Position numbers and translations under genes: made by a program. A DNA stretch of 64,000 bases from NCBI GenBank assembly GCA_013399695.1, contig VXAU01003525.1, positions 350,684-414,683 on the forward strand, in the 5' to 3' direction. The stretch is from Formicarius rufipectus (Eukaryota > Chordata > Aves > Passeriformes > Formicariidae). The notes below the pieces were generated by a model that saw nothing but the letters and a program-made list of their open reading frames with translations, was not told the origin of the DNA and did not search any database. Below, one piece after another: positions 37,201 through 48,105 of the stretch; position 1 is the stretch's first letter, and the number at the start of each line of letters is the position of its first letter.

Positions 37201-38089
37201 TCACTGCACAGCGCTGCTTGTAGAATGGGTTGTACATAAACACACATTTCAGTGCCTCTGCATTCACCACTCTGTTCTTTCTTTCATATCCTGCTGTCTT
37301 TTCCCCTGCCCTTCTCTGCTCCCTCTATGTCTTGTTATGCCTTGTTTCTACATGCCTAAGTCATGCTTTAAATAACAGCTGTCTGATTCTTTGCTTCTTC
37401 TCATATCCAGCTAATTATTTTCAATTTATTGATTTTCCACATGGAGATTAATGGCTTATTCAGCTCTCAAAGCCTATATCCACACAGCTGTCAGCCAATG
37501 CATGGGTATGGGAAGGGGTGGAGGGGTGTATGTGTTTATGTGGTTGATCACCTTTCTGAAGAACTTGTGTAACAAACCAAAGGGATTTTTCTCTTCCTTT
37601 TCCCTTGTAACAAGCTTCAAGTTTTTGCCAATTAATAAACACATTTCACGGGGAGTAAAAAGTCATAAATAAAAACCTGGGAAGTTTGCAGTAAGAAAAT
37701 TGTTAACATGTGTTTTTCCTGTATCTTTAATTGCACTGGCTAATGTATTCTGGGTGTGAACGAGCCAGGCACAGTCACAAAGTACCACAGCACAGATGTG
37801 GGTGATGAGGGGGCCAGAAGCTTCCCCTGGACACGCCCCCCCCTCCCCATTCTGGTCCCACCCTTCTGTGACAACTATTTCTCCTTCTTTGTGCTGCTGC
37901 ATCAGCCTGTGGGGTTCAAACAACTGACCCTTTCCTTGGTTCTTTCTAAGCAAATGAGTGTCAGTGGTCCCGCGTACAGCACAGCAGCTGCATCACACAG
38001 CCAGGGCAGGCACAAGCAGCAGTGGATTCCCTGAGGATGGAAAAGTCTCATGGAAGCATAACCTTTGTGCATGGATCACAACTCTGATC
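34263..38089. other. unassigned non-coding DNA, 3.8 kb
   Basis: No dispersed repeat or exon is recognised. Short open frames (96 codons or fewer) show no domain. An AT-rich repeat-free stretch lies at 35190-35460. Confidence 0.6.
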
Positions 38090-38440
38090 CTACTGATCTA
38101 TGGAATTGTGCTTATATAAGGCTGTGGGTTTGTGCCCTATATATAACTAATTAGTAATTTGAGGAGTAGGAACTTTAAAAGTGTTTTGCAAACTCCTCTA
38201 TTAGCAGTTTTCACACCATTTTATTTAGTCAAGTCAAGTGCGAGCGTGACCAGGCTCGATCTGTAAGACAGTAATTGCCAAGGGACTTGGGGAGAAGTGG
38301 GAATAAATGGCTAAGAAATGCAATCAGCAGTTAAAGGAAAAACAAACAGAAACATTGGCAAAAAGATTACTATTTAGCAAGTCTGGGCTCAATATTTCCT
38401 GCTTTCCTGGAGCCTGTCAAAATGGTAGCCCAGATTCTCT
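38090..38440. promoter_or_regulatory. conserved-looking non-coding block with TAATTA sites
   Basis: TAATTAGTAATT (38148-38159) is followed by repeat-free AT-leaning DNA with retained CpGs (GTGCGAGCGTGACC at 38238-38251, GGCTCGATC at 38253-38261). GACAGTAATTGCC and long A/T-rich words such as AAACAAACAGAAACATTGGC follow. No open frame longer than 60 codons. The homeodomain-type word and CpG retention suggest an enhancer. Confidence 0.35.
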
Positions 38441-41400
38441 GTCTCATTAGGATCCTTGGCTTGTTGGGTTCAGAGCTGTATGTTTATAGTCCATAGCCAA
38501 ACATTGCAGATTTCACTGTTTTCAGGGCATGTTCAGAACTCTTAAAAATCCACCCAGTTATGTATGGTTTGAGATTTTCAGCTTGAAAAACCAAACCTGG
38601 TTGCCTCAGCAAGGCCCTTTTTAAACCTCTGACCTTGACTTTCATTCCTTTCCCAAAAACACCAAGATAAAAACTGCTTCTTCTGGACCTGACCCTCCCC
38701 TTGCAAAGCCTGGATGGGTTCCACTGGATTCAGGGCAAGGAGTTCCTTCCAAATCTGTTACAGCATTTCTTGTGACCACTGCCCCAGGAAGCCCATGGCT
38801 GTTAAACTAGAATGTCCCAGATAGAACCACTGATAAGATTTGACTGCAAGTAGGTTAGAAATAGGGATAAGGATGATGGTTTAAAATCAAGATTTTGGAA
38901 CGAGGGGCTGAAATACAGGAGATCTGAGGTGGAACAGGGAGCAGCTCTGACCAGAGAAACGTGACTGAAGAGCAAGACACAACTACACATGGAGTTTGGG
39001 TTTTTTCTTTACCCAGTTCAAAAAGGGGATGGTGGGACAGCTGAAATCTGTCCAAATAATATTAATTTCTCCCCACTGTTAATTCCCAACACAAATTAAC
39101 CTCAGTCATTTTCCTCTTCCCTCTTAGACACACGCTATTTTGTCCCACCATGTTGCCTTAAAAACTTCCTAAGCAGCTGGGATAAATTTAGCCTGCCCAA
39201 GCAAAAGGCACAACACAGCAGCCCTTGGATGAAGGAGCCAACGTGTCTCTTGCTGCCTGCAGCCTCTTGTAGGTCGTTGCAGCACACGTGTGTCCCTCTC
39301 CTCTCCTGGCTTTTGTTGAAAATGGCTGAAGGTACAAAAACCCAAAGCTTCCTGCTGGGCTGGGAACGGAGCAGTGTGGGTAAGGTAGCGTGGGCAGGAA
39401 GGCATGCGAGCATCTGGTTTGAATAGCTCCACACATGCGAGATCAGCCAACTTGCTGGAGGTTTCACGGTTTTTGGTTTTTCATCCCTGAGCTCCGGAGC
39501 AGGGCTGGACCCCACCCTGCCCGTGCCTCCCTGGAGGGCTGCGGGTTGCTCATGCAAAGGGGACCAGCCCCTTCATTTCCAGGAGCCTCTGAGGTTAGAA
39601 ATAACCCTGAAAAACCCAGACATGCTCCAGAAGGTCGAGTGTCTTCTGTGACCCTCAGGAGGACCTGGTGCCTCGATGTGCTTCTGGTGGGTCAGCAACG
39701 TGTGAGAAGACAGGCGACCGAGGGCCTGCAGGATACACATTCCTAAATGTCACTTAGCCATACAACCTGCGAGGGCGGAAGCGTGGGCAGATGGAGAAAA
39801 AATATTTTCATAGAAAATTCTCTACCTCTAAAATATTTCCTGTCAGGTTCCTTCCAAGGAGGGCTGGAGCAAGGAAGGAGGGGGGCCGAGGTGGGATGTG
39901 TGGCAGTGGATACAAGTTTGTGATTCCTCAGACCTCTCCATTTTGAGAGCATTTGACTCTATCCCCTTTTTTATTCCCCCTCCCTGAGAAAAGGATCATG
40001 GTAAGCATTACTGGAGCCGGAGGCAGTTTGGGAAGTGAAATAAACACCTGACTGTTAAATGCTAAGTGTTTACTCAACCAAAAATAAAAATAGTCCTGGT
40101 TTCCTCCACGATGCTCTAGAGTTACATTCATCAGGGCACTTGAGCTGGAGGTTTCCACAGGGTGAGTCTTGAAAGGCTGAAACTCTTTGGAGGGGAGAAA
40201 TTTGGAGGCAATAAGACAGGCCTCCCTCTGTCCTGTGAGAGCTCTTCAGCCACGGAGAAAATGCTGCAGCTGTTTGCCTGGTGCAACTTAAAAATAAACT
40301 CCCTCCTCCTTTCCGAGCAGCTCATATCAGTTTCAGACGTCAAGTGTGAAGGGTCAGAGTCCAAGGGTGGGCACAGGGCAGAAGCAGGATGTGCCTCAAC
40401 ACCTCAGAGGAAATCTCAAGGAGTTTGGAGCTGCAGTTCCAGCAGGCTCTGGGTGCTCAGGAGCTGCAAATGCAAAAGGCACACAGCAAACATCAGAGTT
40501 GGATGTGCCTGTGCAGGGATGGCCTCAGCACAGCAGAGCAGAAACTACGGTGCAGACACTGACAGTAGGAACCCTCACTGGAATGTTCTTTGCTGTAGCT
40601 CTTCCCATGAAGTTTAAGACTTCATGTTGCTGTAGATGATCTGCATCACAGAGAGCCAAACTGGGGAATCAGAATGTTGCAATATGTGCAAAATTGTTCT
40701 GCTTGTGCTTCATCTCCAAAATGCAAGATGGAAAATGCTATGTATTACCAAAGATATTGGGCTTGATTATACATGACACATACATTTGCAATATGTTTCC
40801 TTCAGTCAGGTCATCCATAGATGAACTAGGAAATAGCATTTAACTCACATGAAATAGAGCAGATTCCTTCCCTGAATGACGACTACTTGCTAATTCCCAA
40901 AGCTTGCCAACTTGCAAAGTAGCCCAGAAGGGCTCTATATGAACTAAAACATATTTCAGTAGCTCCTGCACTGTCCTATGCAGACATTCTCTTTCAGGTA
41001 GCAAAATGCATTAGACAACAGAAGAAAAGGACACCCATTCTGCACCGTTTTAGAAACACAGTGACCAATGGGGGCCAAACTGGCATCTGTATTTGAGCCA
41101 GGTGACACCAACTGCTTGGAGAAAAAACTCCCCACCTTTCTCCTTCTTAACTCAAATGAGACAAATCCATGGGATCCCAAATGATTCAGGACTCCCAGAT
41201 AAGCTGAACTGAAATTACAAGGCTCCCAAACTGGAATTTGCTTTTGAGAACTGGGAAGATTAGAGAGAGAAAGAAACCTGAGCTAACAGTAAAGGTGGAT
41301 TAGCATGGAACTGTTCTGGCTTAAATGAAACTTGCTGTAGTTAACAGAAAGTGTTAGGATAAGAAATTATAGAATAATTTGGGCAAAGAAAAACTAGAGC

Positions 41401-41905
41401 CACCTGTTTAAAGTTAGCCTTTAACCTCTCCCTCTGCCTTCCCTTTTGCTTTCCCTCTCTTTCAAATTCTCCCAGTATCTCCTCTTTCCATAGAAGCAAA
41501 TCTTCCCCAGGGAAAGTCAATTCTGAAGGCAATTTTCCAAAAACCATTTGGCAGAATTGGCCAGTGCTTCAGCTGCAAACATGAAAAGGCATTTATTCCA
41601 CTAACTCAAACGTAGTTTGGAGGAGACATTACTGAACTTGTTTTAGGAATATACTTTGACTGCATCAGTTTTATTGCTTCTAGTATAAATGTCAAACTCA
41701 ATTTGCTTTAAAGCAGAAAAAACTTAAAGTACATGGTAATGCAGATATTACATACAAAAACTGGGAAAAAAAGTGTTGCCTCCATGGTAAATTCAAGCCT
41801 ATTCCATGTTAATTGTGCTCATCATACACACACAGTATTTCATCAGTGGTGAGAAGAGGGAGTGGGTAAGCTGGCCAGATAATACAGGATCCTATCAATT
41901 CTTAA
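38441..41905. other. unassigned non-coding DNA, 3.5 kb
   Basis: The 39170-39770 and 40160-40640 pockets are GC-richer and give frames of 140 codons (39135-39557, minus) and 151 codons (40162-40617, plus), each shadowed by frames on the same or opposite strand and without recognisable domains. Confidence 0.6.
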
Positions 41906-41925
41906 TTTTTTTTTTTTTTTTTTTT
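41906..41925 (+). repeat. T20 homopolymer
   Basis: Twenty T residues followed by AGACTTG, possibly a reverse-strand retroposon tail with no identifiable body. Confidence 0.9.
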
Positions 41926-42059
41926 AGACTTGTTAATTTTGTCACCTGAATTTTTCTTGCTCATCCCTTAAAAAGGGTTGGTTTCGTGTTGTGTAAAGAA
42001 CTTGTGGTAAGCCTATCCTTTGTGCACCATCAGCAGCATTTAACCTTGCACTGTTAGCA

Positions 42060-42550
42060 CATCAGCCAGCACACATCACGTTTGAGATCCAGGACACCCA
42101 GCAGCAAAGGACTTTTTTCTTGGAAAGGGGGGGAGAAAAGAGCATGTCTTCCAAATTCCTACTTCAATCAGCGCTCATTGCCAAATTTTCTAGCAAGAAG
42201 CGAATTGGCTATTTCAAAACGCTTTATCTCAGCAAAACTACAGTTGGAATTTCTTGGGGGCTAAGGGAAAAAGCACATCTTTAATCCAAAGGTTGTCCCC
42301 CTGCTGAATTTCAAAGACTTGCTGCAGACAATGTGGATACAGTTTCCCGGGGAGAAAAAAACCCAGGACTTTGTTCTATAGTAAACAAAAAGTATTGAGC
42401 TACCTAAATAATCTAATTTCTCCCTTTTACCATACAACATAATTTGCAGTAATTTTAAGGTATTAGGGCAGGCTACACATTAGGTGTTGCCATTCCTAAA
42501 ATATGACTGTGAACACATTACATTGTGCAGTGGTTTAATTTGCATTTTAA
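42060..42550. promoter_or_regulatory. conserved-looking non-coding block (candidate CNE)
   Basis: Repeat-free sequence with CATCACGTTTGAG (42075), ATCAGCGCTCATTGCC (42168-42183), GAAGCGAATTGGC (42197-42209) and AAAACGCTTTATC (42216-42228). It continues as AT-rich DNA (TAATTTGCAGTAATTTTAAGG at 42441-42461) directly into the MITE remnant at 42551. It is probably one functional block with its embedded ancient repeats. Confidence 0.35.
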
Positions 42551-42664
42551 GGTCTGATCCTGTAAAACTATAACTTCCTCCTTGTAAGTAGCTGCAATGG
42601 CATCAGCAGCACTTCTTATCTGCATAAATTTAATGTCTTGCACAATTATTTGCAGGATCAGGAC
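42551..42664. mobile_element. ancient MITE with both terminal inverted repeats
   Basis: GGTCTGATCCTGTA (42551-42564) and TGCAGGATCAGGAC (42651-42664) form a 14-bp inverted pair with two mismatches around a ~86-bp interior. The interior CTTGTAAGTAGCTGCAATGG recalls the 'cttgtgagtagtcccattg' core. The arms match the ancient amniote palindromic repeat type. Both arms surviving in a very old element is unusual here; other copies keep one. Confidence 0.6.
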
Positions 42665-42729
42665 ATAAGACTGAAAATGCAATTACTATGTGTTACAAAA
42701 AAAAGGAAATGCTCTTTGCAATAGTAGGT

Positions 42730-42812
42730 GAGGTTCTCTGCTGGAGTAAATGATATAGGACCCATTGAAATCAATGGAGCCATCCTGATTCACACCCGCT
42801 GATATGGCCCAT
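42730..42812. mobile_element. ancient palindromic MITE, nearly complete
   Basis: TGAGGTTCTCTGCTGGAGTAAATGATATAGGACCCATTG and AAATCAATGGAGCCATCCTG, then ATTCACACCCGCTGATATGGCCC, reproduce both halves of an ancient amniote palindrome (arm 'ctcagctggtgtaaatcag..agctccattga' and its complement). The centre ATTGAAATCAAT is still nearly palindromic. It is unrelated to the 42551 copy except in style. Confidence 0.65.
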
Positions 42813-43120
42813 TAATTTTAGTGTATGAAAATGAATCTCTGCTCTAAAAATACCAATTAGTAATAAGCTTTGAGAAAGAAGAAAAAATCAATTTAAATTC
42901 ATTTTGTATAATGCACATTTTCTGATGCTATTTTAGTTAAATTATTATTATGCATAATAATGGCAGGGCAATAGGTGCTGTCACTTTAGGAATTTGCAGC
43001 TGTGATGGGTAGTATAAAAGTTAGTGATAGGGAAATTTCAGAAAAACCCATCAATTGAATACAATTGTCACTATTATAATTTGGATTAGAGTAGTGTGAG
43101 CACATAAAAAGACATTGCAC
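42813..43120. promoter_or_regulatory. AT-rich conserved-looking block, continuation
   Basis: TTAATTTTAGTG, TAGTAATAAGC, GTTAAATTATTATTATGCATAATAATGG (42936-42963, with the near-palindrome TATTATGCATAATA) and TCAATTGAATACAATTG (43052-43068). Repeat-free, TAAT-dense and without frames. Confidence 0.3.
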
Positions 43121-43245
43121 CAGCTCAAAATAATTTACAGTCTAACTAGAATAATAGAGCAGAGAGGAAGGAGGGAAATTGAGGGCACAGAGCTTCCAGG
43201 AGTACCTGAGCTTGGAGTCAGAGTCCTGCCTCCTGAGTGATGGCC
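43121..43245 (-). mobile_element. MIR / CR1-L3-like ancient element
   Basis: CAGCTCAAAATAATTTACAGTCTAACTAGA matches the 'gagcttacagtctaaatagac' segment. GAAGGAGGGAAATTGAGGGCACAGAG matches 'gggaggggaaactgaggcacagag'. GAGCTTGGAGTCAGAGTCCTGCCTCCTGAGT matches the 'gagctgggaatagaacccaggtctcctgagt' end. The 'acttgcccaaggtcac' middle is missing or decayed. Confidence 0.55.
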
Positions 43246-46172
43246 ACGTGTGCTGTTCCTGATCCTCGGGAAGGTGGGGTTTCTTCTGCAGGGCATGTGC
43301 ACAAGTGAGGATGTATTTGGGCACTGAGCCATTTTCAGCATTGAAACTCCCCAGGGACAAGCATGTGAGTAAGATCCTGTGTGAACACCCAGCTCTGCAG
43401 GCATTGAAACACCAGTTGGTGCATGGGGTGATTTGCATGCTCATTTTGCTTCTCTTCAGCACTCATTCCACATGCATTTGTGCAAAGGACATCACACTCC
43501 TGAGCTGGGAAGTTAAGTGTTGTCTCTGTGCATTGCCATTCAGTGTTGTTTTTTCTTGAACAATAGCAGCCTTTTGGGATAAGTGGCACTCAGGGAGGAT
43601 TCAAAGCTGGTTTCCTCCTATCCCAAGCAATCCTGCCACAGTAATGAATTGTAGCCAGAGCTGGATTACTCACTATTACTCATAACATCAGAGTGGAAAT
43701 GAATGAGGGAAAAACATAAATGGATGCAGTGGATAATTGTAGGTTGGAACTCACATCCACTGGACATTGCACAGGCCAAAAGTACCAGCTGGTTCAGAAA
43801 GTGACTTAAATCCCAGAGGACAAACACAGCAGTGACTATTAAACATTATTGTCCCTGGCTGCAGATGACCAGAAGTGGGGAGGACATGCAGAGGAGACTG
43901 CAATTCCCAGGTTGCCCTTGCATGTCTCCCCCCTCAGCAGTGTGTGAGCCAGCCTGGGTACTCTGGACCCCCATTTCATCCTGGCCAGATGAATAAGAGA
44001 TCACCGACTGGACCCTGCCCCAGTCCCTGTGGCTGTGAGAGCCAGACTCCAGCAGTTCAGGGAATTAAAAGCTGTAGATGCTCTAATACTGAGGGGTGTT
44101 TTTTTTTAGAGTAAGTCATATGAGTGTCCCAGTTCAGCATTCTTTTGGAATTTTTCAGAGCCTGCTTTGGAAATCTGCTTCTGCGTGCCTTTAAGTGTAT
44201 TGACTTTGAAGAGTTAAGTCCATTTATCACTTCTTGGGATGACATTAAAGCCACTTTTCAGCAGCCAGAGTTCAGGGTCCAAAGCACAGCAAGCAACTTT
44301 GTGCAACTGGGGTTGCACAGACCCTCTAGATCTGGAACCCAAGATGTGGAAGCTTGTTATTTCGTCTAACCTTCAGCAGCTGCGAGATCAACAGCAGCAG
44401 TTCACAGAGGCAAGTCATCCTCAGGACATGAACTCCCTTCCTCCCTGATCCTCCTCTCCCACCAGCCCCTCTTAGTAGTTTCACCTTGTTCTGTAGTTAT
44501 AAAGTTGTTTCTCAATGGCACAGAAAGAAAAAAAACCAACCACCCTCAACATTTCTTTCTCTAAGAACCCTATTGACAGGCAGATCCTGTGGATTCCTCC
44601 TAGTACAGCTATCTTTGAACTGAGGACTTCTTAGTGAAGTTGGGGAGTTTCCTGGGGTTTTACTGTTTTTTTCCTAAATTGATTGTGGAATTTTTAAACA
44701 AGGTTGGTGCCTCTGATCTTTTTCTCAGCAGCTGCAAAATCTGTTTCTCCCCCCACAACTTGTTTCACAGAAACCAGGTATTGGAAAAATTAAAGGGGAA
44801 AGGACAGCAGCACCATTTGCAGAGCAAACCTCAACTGAAAAAAGGATCATTCCCATTGCTTTGTAAACAATCAAATATCCAAAAGGGATTTGATCAAGTT
44901 TTGGGCTTATAATATTTGTGAATTAAGGATAACTGCAAAAGTTTACTCTAGGTTTTGATTTGAATATTGGACACTCCGAAAGATCATTAATCCCCACCGT
45001 TTGGTTCAAGTCCCTGCTGTGAAATACAGACTTCTTGTTATTTCTTGTGTGTGGACTTAATTTTTCCAAGCTTTCAACAAGAAAATGTCATTTGTAGCCT
45101 TTCACTTCTTTTTTTTACTTTTTTTTTTTTTTCCCAGTGTGTTTTCCATGTGTTGCTCTTTATCTTTTTTGTTACAAGGATGCTGACCTCACTTCCACGA
45201 CACTGACTAATTTCAGTGGACCATGGCCTGGTATTTTTCGTCTGTCTATAGTTACACACAGTGAGGCTACATTGCTGGGAGTATAAACTCTTCCCCCAGG
45301 TTGGGATACACAGATGAGTGTGGCCATACAAATGAGAGAAGCCTGTAGGGATGAAACAACCTCCAGAGGCAGATTGGGATCTTTTTAGGGGTTATATTAA
45401 AGAAAGAAGGGTAAAGACATATACTCACACACAGACTTTAATTTTGGGCTGTGAAACATTGTGTTTCTTCCTGGAGCAACCAACAAAAAATCCAGAAGAT
45501 TTTCCTAAGAAACTTCCATCTTTCTTAAAAGCAGCAAAGTGGTGAGAATCTATACAAAATCTATACAAAAGTGTAGCCTGTGCAGAGTTCTGAACTCAGT
45601 TGGGCTGTCTTGGGCCAGCCTGACAAAGCAAGGATCAGCATCCAAGTACTGAGGTGGCTTTTTACTCCAATGCTTTTGAGGGGCTTCTACACCAACCCAA
45701 TCCCATTTATTTTACACTCAGCCTTTCCAAATAATGTTGGAACCAGAAAGTTATTTATGTGACCTGCTTAATTGAAAGAGCATTTGCTGTCAGTGATCAA
45801 ATAAACTGTTATTGATCTTCAGCATTGGAGGCTACTCACATGGAGCATTCTGGTACGTATTTTTCATTAAGACACTTTTCAGAAAAAAAGAAAAAAGAAA
45901 AAAAAAAAGATCAGAAAGCAAGTGCAGCAAAAAAAAATATTCCTGTAGGGTACTGAGAGCAAAAAAAATCAAAGAGGCTTGAGAGTGACTCCAGAGAAAA
46001 GAAACTGCAAAGCACAAAATAGCAACACCACCAATGATTGCACAGAAATGCAAAGGCTTCAATACACACAACATCCTGCCCTGAACTTCCAACATTTAGT
46101 GAAAAAAGAAAAAAAAAAAATTTAAATCACAAGGGATATCTTGGTCCTTTGTTTGGGAAAAAAAGAGATGAG
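43246..46172. other. unassigned DNA with several homopolymer tracts
   Basis: T-rich tracts lie at 45106-45132, and A-rich tracts at 45883-45910, 45930-45940, 45961-45970 and 46104-46120. No exon or dispersed repeat is recognised between them. Confidence 0.6.
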
Positions 46173-46328
46173 CCACAGAATCACAAAATGGGTCAGGTTG
46201 GAAAGGACCACTGTGGTGGTCCCTCCTCCCTACTCAAGCAGGGTCATCCCAGAGCACATGGCACAGGATTGTGTACCAATGGCTCTTGAATGTCTCCAGT
46301 GAGGGAAACTCCACAGCCTCTCTGAGCA
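46173..46328 (-). mobile_element. CR1 fragment, different subfamily style
   Basis: CACAGAATCACAAAATGGGTCAGGTTGGAAAGGACCACTGTGG, CTACTCAAGCAGGGTCATCCCAGAGCACATGGCACAGGATTGTG and CTTGAATGTCTCCAGTGAGGGAAACTCCACAGCCTCTCTG follow the older CR1 style (CR1-C/F/Y-type 3' end). The match stops near 46328; the following GC-rich 110 bases are not CR1. Confidence 0.9.
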
Positions 46329-47426
46329 AGGTGTCCTGGGGATGGAAAGAGGTGCCGCAGTCAATGGGATTGGTTTTGGGCCGGATCTGAACAAGCCCTC
46401 TGTGAGCCCTGGTGACTGACTTCCCCCATCCTCTTTTCAATATAATTGGGCACTGTTCTTCTTAACTCATCTGGAAAGTTAAGTCTGGCCTTGATTTGAT
46501 CAGATGTTGAATGCCTAAACCAGTTTGGGTCTGAGTATTAAATGACAAGATCCCTAAGTACTTGGATGATGTTGGTGTCTGCATCACTTTTGCCTCCCCT
46601 TAAACAAGTTGCAAATTCTTTCCTTTTTCTCTCTGAGAGATTCAAAGAATAGAAACAGTGGAAACAAGTGAAGAGCTCCTATGCTGCAGAAACCAGGTCA
46701 TGGCTGCTCTGACTTTCCTGCTAAAATAGGGAAGAGCCTGGGAGCCAAGTCCTACTCTTGAGTTTGGCTGTTCCCACGATAAAGGTTAGAGTCTACTTGT
46801 CTTGTTGGGGGTGCAATGCAAGGCAGGCTGAGACACAGCAACTAATTTGTGAGGACTCTCAGAATCCAAGCTTTGAGCTCATGCCTTGCTGCTTTTACTT
46901 AGCTGTACAGATGTAGGATGTGACACTCCTCAAATTCCAGTGTTGGTGCTTTCCCACCTTTTGGAGTTCAAAAGTAGAAACTGAGACACAAGTGGTGGTC
47001 ATTTACAGGAAACATTCCAGTCCCAAGGGACAACAGAGCAGAAGAAAACCCTAAATTGTTAATTACTAGATGCTGAAAAGTTGTCATTCCACACAGTGGA
47101 ATGAAGTTTAAGATATATCTCAGTTGAGACTAATTCTGTGACAAAGCTGTTGCTTACATCATGTCTGAGAGAGAGGGAAATACTTGTCCTACTTTTACAA
47201 CTGAGACCAGAGGGCTCTGTTGTGTTATATTTTACTTCTTGCAACTTCTTCTGATTGTGCTTAGGAAAAAAAATACTTAGAACTATGAAGACACCAAGGT
47301 CAGAATTATCTTTCTCTCAAACTAAGAAAGCATTCACAGTACTGGAGAGCTGCCGGGCTAATTTTTATACCCTTCTTAGTCTGAAAATTCACTAAGCTGT
47401 AAATAAGTTACAATTTTTCCATTCTT
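46329..47426. other. unassigned non-coding DNA
   Basis: The first ~110 bases are GC-rich and of unknown origin. Nothing else is recognised. Confidence 0.55.
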
Positions 47427-47502
47427 GGGTTTGTTGTTGGGTTTTTTGTTTGTTTGTTTGTTTGTTTTTTGGGGGTTTTTTGTTTGTTTGTTTTTTCCCC
47501 CC
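47427..47502 (+). repeat. T/G-rich tract with (TTTG)n
   Basis: GTTTGTTTGTTTGTTTG (about 47448-47465) and a second TTTG run (47480-47491) are separated by GGGGG and end in TTTTTTCCCCCC. Confidence 0.85.
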
Positions 47503-48004
47503 TAATTTTAAGTGGACTTTTATTCAAACTTCATTTTACAGAAGGATTTTTTTCAATCTCTTAAACCAACATACTTTGTATTCTTATCTGTTATTAAAAA
47601 AAAAATGAGAGGAGATCAAATCATGACTACACTTTCAGGCTACAGCCATTTTACTGATAGAATTACACAGCTCTAAAATATAAGGTTTATAATGGAAACA
47701 CTAACATAGTCTTGACTCTGCTCTAATATCACTGAACTTCCTTTGGGGGTGAAGCTTTGCCTCAGGAACCTTAATTATCTGATGTGGTCAATTACTCCAA
47801 GATAATGATGATTTTATCAGGTATTACTGCTCAAATATTTTACTATAGACAGGCTATTTAATTGCATTCCTGACCTACCAAAATGCTTACAGATGACTCA
47901 ATTAAACGCTAAGAAGAGGCAGGGGGAAGGGAGGGAGGGACAGCACTTAAAATCCTTGCTTATAGTCCTTTTGGAGAATTTTGCTCCTCTTGAAAATACT
48001 TTTT
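47503..48004. other. unassigned non-coding DNA
   Basis: An A9 run is at 47596-47604. Nothing else is recognised. Confidence 0.55.
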
Positions 48005-48105
48005 TCCATCCATCCATCCATCCATCCATCCATCCATCCATCCATCCATCCATCCATCCATCCATCCATCCATCCATCCATCCATCCATCCATCCATCCA
48101 TCCAT
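48005..48105 (+). repeat. (TCCA)25 perfect tetranucleotide microsatellite
   Basis: One hundred and one bases of uninterrupted TCCA repeats (25.25 units) begin after T5 and end TCCATAGAAG. The repeated Ile-His-Pro-Ser and Met-Asp-Gly-Trp open frames through it on both strands are artefacts of the repeat. Length and purity predict high polymorphism. Confidence 0.98.
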
